From Erigeron canadensis (Eukaryota > Streptophyta > Magnoliopsida > Asterales > Asteraceae), in assembly GCF_010389155.1 (NCBI RefSeq), contig NC_057769.1, positions 25,544,735-25,608,734 of the forward strand: 64,000 bases of DNA, given 5' to 3'. Shown here in pieces: positions 58,301 through 64,000 of this stretch (position 1 is its first letter; each line of letters starts with the position of its first letter). Below the pieces are notes generated by a model. The model searched no databases and was not told the DNA's origin. It saw nothing but the letters and a program-made list of their open reading frames with translations. Both the position numbers and the translations under genes were made by a program.

Positions 58301-61124
58301 TATTATTTATCTTGGCTTTGTCTTTGAATGTGGCCACTATTGGACTTTTGTAGATGGGGTGGCGGCAGGGAGGACAAGTACTTTGCGCGAATGGGCAAAA
58401 ATGTTATTTCAGTTTATGAGACAGAGACCTTCAGTCTTATTGACAAGAAGTCCATTAAAGTTGAGAATGTTATGGACTTCAGCTGGTCTCCGACTGATCC
58501 TATTTTTGCAATTTTTGTTCCTGAACTTGGTGGCGGAAATCAACCTGCTAGAGTAAGTTCAAATGTATTATTTAACCTGTATAACAAATCACATTTGCAA
58601 CATTTGTGTTGAATCAGTAATATAAAGGAACTAATAAACTTTTTTAGAAGTTTCAAACATTAGTATTCTTAGAATAATGCTTTACTTATATGTCTTGTAG
58701 GTGAGTCTTTTCCAAATCCCAAGCAAAGAAGAGCTGAGACAGAAAAATCTTTTTTCTGTCAGTGACTGCAAAATGTATTGGCAAAGCAGTGGAGAGTACC
58801 TTGCAGTTAAAGTTGACCGTTACACAAAAACCAAGAAAAGCACATATACCGGCTTTGAGCTTTTCAGAATTAAAGAGCGTGACATTCCTATCGAGGTTTT
58901 TGAACTTGATAACAAGAATGACAAGGTCATCTCATTTGCTTGGGAGCCAAAGGGACATAGGTTTGCAGTTATTCATGGTGATAATCCACGTCCAGATGTT
59001 AGTTTCTATTCTGTGAAGGGTGGGAAGGTGGCAAAGCTCACAACTCTCAAGCAAAAGCAAGCAAACGCTCTCTATTGGTCTCCGGATGGCCGTTTTGTTA
59101 TTCTGGCTGGATTGAAGGGATTTAATGGACAGTTGGAATTCTATAGTGTGGACGAGCTTGAAACTATGGCAACTGCTGAGCATTTCATGGCAACTGACAT
59201 AGAATGGGATCCTACCGGGAGGTATTTTAAACAAGTTTGATAACATCTTTGCTTATTAAAATACTTTTTAATGGGTAAATATTGAATGCATGTTTTAAGC
59301 CAATTTTTTTCATGCAATATGGAACTCGTTCCCGCCTATAATAGCAGTCGGTTTGTTCTATAATACGGGGTTCGGGAAGAGATGTTATACGTGGCAAAGT
59401 GGGCGGGTAGGGTCGTAAGAACTGGTCCTTTTTTAATCAGGTTACTTTTAGGTATGGGTCCCGTCTGCCCAACTTGAAACACTGTTTATCCAATGTTAGT
59501 TTAACTTATGATCATGGAACTAGAAAATCTTGAATGACAATCTATTTTTCAGACAACCAAGTCAAAGAGGTTTTATGCTTTATAAAACACACTGGGCATC
59601 TTTTGTATCGCTTGACCTTTTTATACTACGTTGAATATAGCAGCGTTGTAGGGGTTAGCGGGCCTCAGGCAAAATAGCGGTACCTCTATTATCGGTGCCA
59701 TTTTACCAATATCAGTTGGTGTTATAGCGGCCCAAATTGCGGTTGTATAGCTTATTTTTGGCCCAAACTCAAATACAACATAATAAACACTAATTTTTGC
59801 AAGTATTAACACTAGTGTTTCACATATTGACACTTTTATGCTTGACTTTTGATTTGTTATTAGATATATGTATAAGTTAGTGTATATCAGTATCTTACCG
59901 CTATCTCACCGATATCTCAAGTATCGCTTCATGACCGATATATGGTTCTGGACTGTGTGAAGATAAAACAGTACCCCAATCAGCCATGCATGAACAAATT
60001 CGTCGAATTATAGACCTTTAGAAATATAGAGCTTAGCCCCAGTACAGTTAGAATAAATGACTGGTTTCGTGTGAAAACATGTCTGTTGCCTTAGTAGATT
60101 AATTTTCTTTTGCCGTTTCTGTGAATAGGTTTGTTGCAACATCAGTCACCTCAGTGGATCAAATGGAAAATGGATTCCAGATATGGTCTTTCAATGGCAA
60201 GCAACTCTACCGAATTCTAAAGGATCATTTCTTCCAGGTACTCTGGCAAATTTTACATTAATTAGTTAGTTCTGCAAGTTCAGATCAGTTCATAAGCTGT
60301 CACACCTTCAGGATTAGTGCTTTCTTGGCTTATGTACAGAGTTCCTGAGCTCCAGTAAGATGGAGATATGTATTTCTATTTCTTGAAGTCGTTTTTTCGG
60401 TTGCGTTTTCTCATTTAAAGTTTGTTCCCATCATAGATACAGTGGAAACAATGTATATAAGCAACAATCTTTTACTGATTTACAGATTACAGATTTAAAT
60501 GTTTAGATACCATGGAAAAATACAGAATTTTAACTCTACACATGGATCTTCATGACATATGAATTCAACCCAAGACCCTGATACAGACTACAGATCAAGA
60601 CATTAGGAATTAATTTGGGTATAGTGGGTCTATGGTAACGGGTTAAAAGACAATCTGGTAGTGCAAGTCAACATTAGTTCGGTGTTAAAAGTTAAATTAT
60701 GTGTCAAATATGGTTGCAAAAACATATACTTGTTATAGATATTTAGTTTTATTGTATAAAATCACCAACCACTGATTAATTATTGCAGTTCTTGTGGAGG
60801 CCAAGACCACCATCTTTCTTGAGCCCCGAGAAAGAGGAAGAAATCGCAAAGAACCTGAAGAAGTACAGTAAAAAGTATGATGTCCAGGATCAAGATATCT
60901 CGGTATTGTTGAGTGAGCAGGATCGAGAAAAGAGGAAGCAGTTGAAGGACGAATGGGAGAGGTGGGTCAACGAATGGATAATATATCGTGGAGATGGGAA
61001 GATGGAGAGACAAATGTTGAGAGATGGTGAAGCCAGTGATGTGGAAGAAGAATACGAGGCTAAAGAAGTGGAAGCCGAAGAATTGTTGGACGTATCTGAA
61101 GAAATCATCCCAGATGCTGCCTAA
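55328..61124 (+). CDS. eIF3B: Eukaryotic translation initiation factor 3 subunit B
   Basis: Eleven exons: 55328-55434, 56299-56539, 56646-56792, 57537-57665, 57749-57877, 57971-58054, 58136-58260, 58354-58552, 58701-59221, 60129-60237, 60789-61124. All are GT-AG and in phase, giving 708 residues, the expected plant length. eIF3b is a core scaffold of eIF3 that helps recruit the 43S complex to mRNA in the cytoplasm. Visible: acidic N terminus, RRM beginning SIIIVDNLPVVPKEKF (about 55) with RGYCFIEY, then a WD40-type propeller (FVQWSPLGTYLATVHRQG, VMDFSWSPTDPIFAIF, ALYWSPDGRFVILAG, DIEWDPTGR), then FLWRPRPPSFLSPEKEEEI and a charged coiled-coil C terminus (LLSEQDREKRKQLKDEW). The frame is intact. 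The stop codon lies exactly at the junction with a duplicated NPF fragment, so the native 3' UTR has probably been replaced. Confidence 0.96.
55683..56100. mobile_element. MITE in eIF3B intron 1
   Basis: Inverted ends CTTGGTTTTAA (55683) and TTTTAAAACCAAG (ending 56100) bound 418 bp. Subterminal GCGCTAGGC/AGGCGC words and GCGCTTCC...GTGCGCC words mirror each other. It is wholly intronic. No target duplication is evident. Confidence 0.65.
59222..60128 (+). other. eIF3B intron 9, repeat-bearing
   Basis: This 907-base intron contains ATAATAGC/TATAGCGG words mirrored at about 59335-59370 and 59630-59760, perhaps a decayed foldback element. The 70-codon minus frame at 59621-59833 is not a gene. 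Confidence 0.4.
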
Positions 61125-61714
61125 AGAGCTTTGGAAGCGCGCTATGTATGACATCAATTTTGCTAGGGAACTATGTTAGTAGTCTACTTGTGACAATTGT
61201 GATGAAGATTTCTAAAGGTGACAATACGCCTGGATGGATTCCTGGAAATCTGAACAAGGGTCATTTGGACAACTTTTATTACTTATTAGCTGTTTTGACA
61301 AGTGCTGATTTTGTGGTCTACTTGTTAGTGGCAAACTGGTACAAGTAAATCAAGTTTGAAGGGAGAAGTGAAAAACTAGAGGGCTGCCAACATGTTTGAT
61401 TTGCTAGTCTGATTTGTTTGGATTGATTTTTTGTGTAAAATATATAAAAAATTATTAGTCTTTTTTCCTCATATAACTTAATATGTTGAAATGAACAAGT
61501 TTCTGATCTACGATCTTAATTATTTGTCCCCATGATAATAAATCAATTTATGTATTTTATTGTTCTCGAACATTTGCTTAACTGATTCATCATCATGTTT
61601 CATGTTTGTGGAGCATAAACGGGTCGGATGTTAAAGATTATCAACCCAACCAAAGAAACCGTATAAAATCGATTAAACCACGGTATTAAATTTTACCATG
61701 ATAACCCTTTAAAA

Positions 61715-63343
61715 CTAGATTAATACCCGGTCGGTGACCGGGTCAAAAGATAAATTGATATATGAACCGATCGGGTAAAAAGATAAATTGATATATGCAT
61801 CATACATTGCAAAAAATATTCGTCAAATTATTAGAAAATTTATTGTGAAAGAGAGAGAGAAAAACATATAGTTTAATTGTAAAGATTGTTTTATTGATAT
61901 TTTTATGAGTCTTATGATATTAATATTTTTTTTTTGGCATGTTTATCGATATATGAAGTTTAATATGATAGATTGAATATAACGTTCAGATAAAATTTTG
62001 CACACGTGTAATTTTGGGTGTATCATGTTAAGGTTGTCAATAGTCAATCTAACCCGATACTCAATTTGAAGAAAAACAGTTTTAGGTCAAGTATCTCAAC
62101 CTGCCAATCCAACAACTTGATTTTTTTTCGAGGTTAATTTGGGTTGGCTCCTTTGGTTGTCTGGTCCACCTAAAGGTGTACAAAAACGGTTTTTTACTCA
62201 ATTCGACCTGGTTTTTTGGTCAATGAGGCCAAAACCGGATTTGACCCAACCCAACCCGGTTTGATACCGGTTTTTGGTCAAACTTTGACTGGGTATTGAC
62301 CAGGTTTTACCAATTTTTTTTTACCAAAACTCGTGCCAGATCCGATCTCAACCCGATATAAAAACGAAAACCCAAACCGGTTAGTAACCGTCGGGTTGGG
62401 TCAGACCCGGTTGTTGACCAGTTTTGGGTTCAGGTTCGGGTTTCAACCCGGTTTTTTGTACACCTCTAGGTCTACCTCCCAACCTGAAATATTTTTATAT
62501 TAATCTGTTTATAATTAATACTGATCCGTTTAACAAAAAACCACACATTTGACATTTCAACCCGTCAACCAATTTGTATAGAAAACAACTAATTTGACAA
62601 AATTGATCCAATATCAACCCATTTAACTTAATAACCCACAAACCTACAGGTTGACACAAGTTGGGTTTTGGTTGTAATTTATGATATGAAACTTTAGTGG
62701 GTCTGATTAAGGTTAAAGATTTATAATCTGTCATCTCAATTGGGGTGGTTCTAACTAACAAACGTATATCATATATAAAACTTTCTATGAATCTTTATGT
62801 AGGCTAAAAAAAACTCTTATTGTTAAAAAAAATTTAATTATAAATTTGAGAAAAATTATACACTTATAACTCTTGCATGAACAATAATGGTGGAGTACAT
62901 AATCCCACTTCTTTTAAACGAACTTTAAAAAATCACATGTTTAAAAATATATAGTAATAATGTTGATAAACTACTATTTCTCATTATGTTTCACAATTGT
63001 GTTCTAGTTATATAGACTGCAGTCAATTTACCAACCCAGATATCAATTTGGCTTTTATTATGTTCAAATTAAAAATAAATAAAAACAATTATACTTCGTA
63101 TTTTTTTAAAATAATTTGTTTGTATCTAGTATTAAGCATCTTCTTTAAATTCCAAATATAATTACTAATATATTTGTTTTATATTTATGAAAAGATTCTT
63201 CTTAAATAAATTTTAAATCATTTTCAAAAATAAACTCAACCAATCAAAACACAAGAAAATAAAACCATCAACCAATCAAAAGCTAGAGAATTCAATCTTT
63301 TTTCTCTCAGCTCTACCATATATATATATATATATATAATAGA
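61715..63343 (-). mobile_element. Helitron, 1.63 kb, inside the NPF duplicate
   Basis: The left end A|CTAG has a hairpin region ATACCCGGTCGGTGACCGGG just inside; the right end is TATAATAGA followed by T. The parental NPF flank near 50790 lacks this DNA, giving an empty-site comparison (...CTTTTAAAA | TACAATATAAAA... in the copy). It is non-autonomous and contains a hAT-like MITE. Confidence 0.75.
62171..62468. mobile_element. hAT-like MITE nested in the Helitron
   Basis: Ends TAAAGGTGTACAAAAACGG and, from the right, TAGAGGTGTACAAAAAACC are inverted repeats. The flanks GGTCCACC (62163-62170) and GGTCTACC (62469-62476) form an 8-bp target duplication with one mismatch. The interior is made of repeated ACCCGGTTT and TGACC words. 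Confidence 0.72.
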
Positions 63344-63539
63344 TACAATATAAAAATAAAAATATATGATAAAAAGGTAGACCTTTTATCTTAAATTTTA
63401 CTTTGAATACTTTGTTCTTGTGAACTAGTTTATTGATCAACTTGTTTAAAAGTTTGCCAAAGGTTTTGAAGTTAGATAAAAATTAATGCGAGCTTATGGT
63501 CTAGTAATTCAAAAGGAAGTGGAAGACTTTATTCTTATA

Positions 63540-64000
63540 TATAAAATATAGGGAAAACTGCACAAAATAGAAAGCAACTTTGGTCCAATTCACGCAATTA
63601 GCAGTGACCTTTAAAACTTGTCGATATTAGAAACGACCTTTCAAAAATTACTCAATATAGCAATATTTTACCCCGTCAGCATGTGACATGGCATTTTTGG
63701 TGACATGACAATTCACCTCCTCTCCACCAAATCCAATTACATTCGCTGTCAAAGAATACATACAATATTCGCTGTCAAATAATTCATATGTATTTACAAA
63801 TAACAATCAACCTTTCACGGCTTATGAACGTGTGTATAATTTTTATGTATCAAGTTAGGGGCCAATGCGTGTTAAGGGTTGGCCACTGCCCAACCAATAA
63901 TTTATAGATGAATCTATGTATTGAATGGGGATTGAGATTCTCTAAAGTTAATATCAACTTTATAGGTAAAGTTGATGGACGTGGACCATTGGATTAAAAT
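63540..64000. other. Start of an unidentified repeat, cut by the window end
   Basis: From about 63552 the sequence shows alternating phrases (GCAACTTTGGTCC, AGCAGTGACC, GAAACGACC) like the arm of a terminal inverted repeat. The partner would lie beyond the window. No gene is seen. Confidence 0.35.

Larger units (their letters stand above)
61122..63535 (+). pseudogene. Truncated duplicate of the NPF transporter 3' end
   Basis: From CTAAA at the eIF3B stop onward, the sequence matches the last 280 coding bases of the NPF gene (from about 50205) with only a few substitutions. It continues through the NPF 3' flank to 61714, is interrupted by a Helitron, and resumes at 63344-63535 (match near 50795-50970). 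It is in the same orientation as the parent. It lacks a start and all upstream exons, and a TAC to TAA change after LVANWYK adds an early stop. Transcribed as the eIF3B 3' UTR, it would carry sense NPF sequence. Confidence 0.9.

Noticed and set aside
58197..58612. Overlapping 119- and 94-codon frames in the eIF3B region
   Set aside because: They are parts of, or frame-shifted readings through, eIF3B exons 7-8 and the introns beside them.
61148..61348. Short open frame resembling an NPF transporter after eIF3B
   Set aside because: It is the truncated duplicate of the NPF last exon, with no start and an early stop; not a separate gene.

Overview
This is a 64 kb piece of an AT-rich plant nuclear genome. 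The protein-coding genes are split by GT-AG introns and belong to plant families (NPF transporter, ankyrin-PGG protein, DAR GTPase, eIF3b, cytoplasmic RLK-type kinase). The space between them is packed with plant transposon relics. The kinase subtype and the repeat flavour suggest a eudicot, possibly Asteraceae; that placement is inference. I see no bacterial, viral or organellar genes, no CRISPR array, no rRNA and no functional tRNA.

Layout. 1-3 kb: 72-bp tandem repeats and repeat debris. 3.3-9.1 kb (minus): a receptor-like cytoplasmic kinase exon followed by ten small exons that read, in phase, as a diverged myosin-XI globular tail (DIL/dilute domain). The whole model is a kinase-DIL chimera of about 628 residues and is the most interesting object here. 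9.1-10.9 kb: decayed copies of the kinase start region and a Helitron relic. 10.9-12.4 kb (minus): ankyrin-PGG membrane protein with a GC-AG intron, and a dead second copy at 13.3-13.9 kb. 14.3-18.2 kb (minus): complete eight-exon mitochondrial-type DAR GTPase (SIN2-like), with a SINE in one intron. 18.2-47 kb: gene-poor repeat sea. It holds many Helitron relics, MITEs, a probable solo LTR nested in a Helitron, and one 5.3 kb Mutator-like element (33.2-38.6 kb) with long terminal inverted repeats and a broken transposase gene. 47.5-50.5 kb (plus): five-exon NPF7-type NRT1/PTR transporter. 51-55 kb: more Helitrons. 55.3-61.1 kb (plus): complete eleven-exon eIF3b. 61.1-63.5 kb: a truncated duplicate of the NPF 3' end abutting the eIF3b stop codon, itself split by a Helitron that carries a hAT MITE.

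The five intact genes are not a functional cluster: signalling, membrane protein, organelle ribosome assembly, ion transport and translation initiation. What ties the region together is its history. Local duplications (kinase start, ankyrin gene, NPF 3' end) and nested insertions can be put in order by comparing copies. All exon models are mine, built from reading frame, splice-site phase and family knowledge; none has transcript support here.
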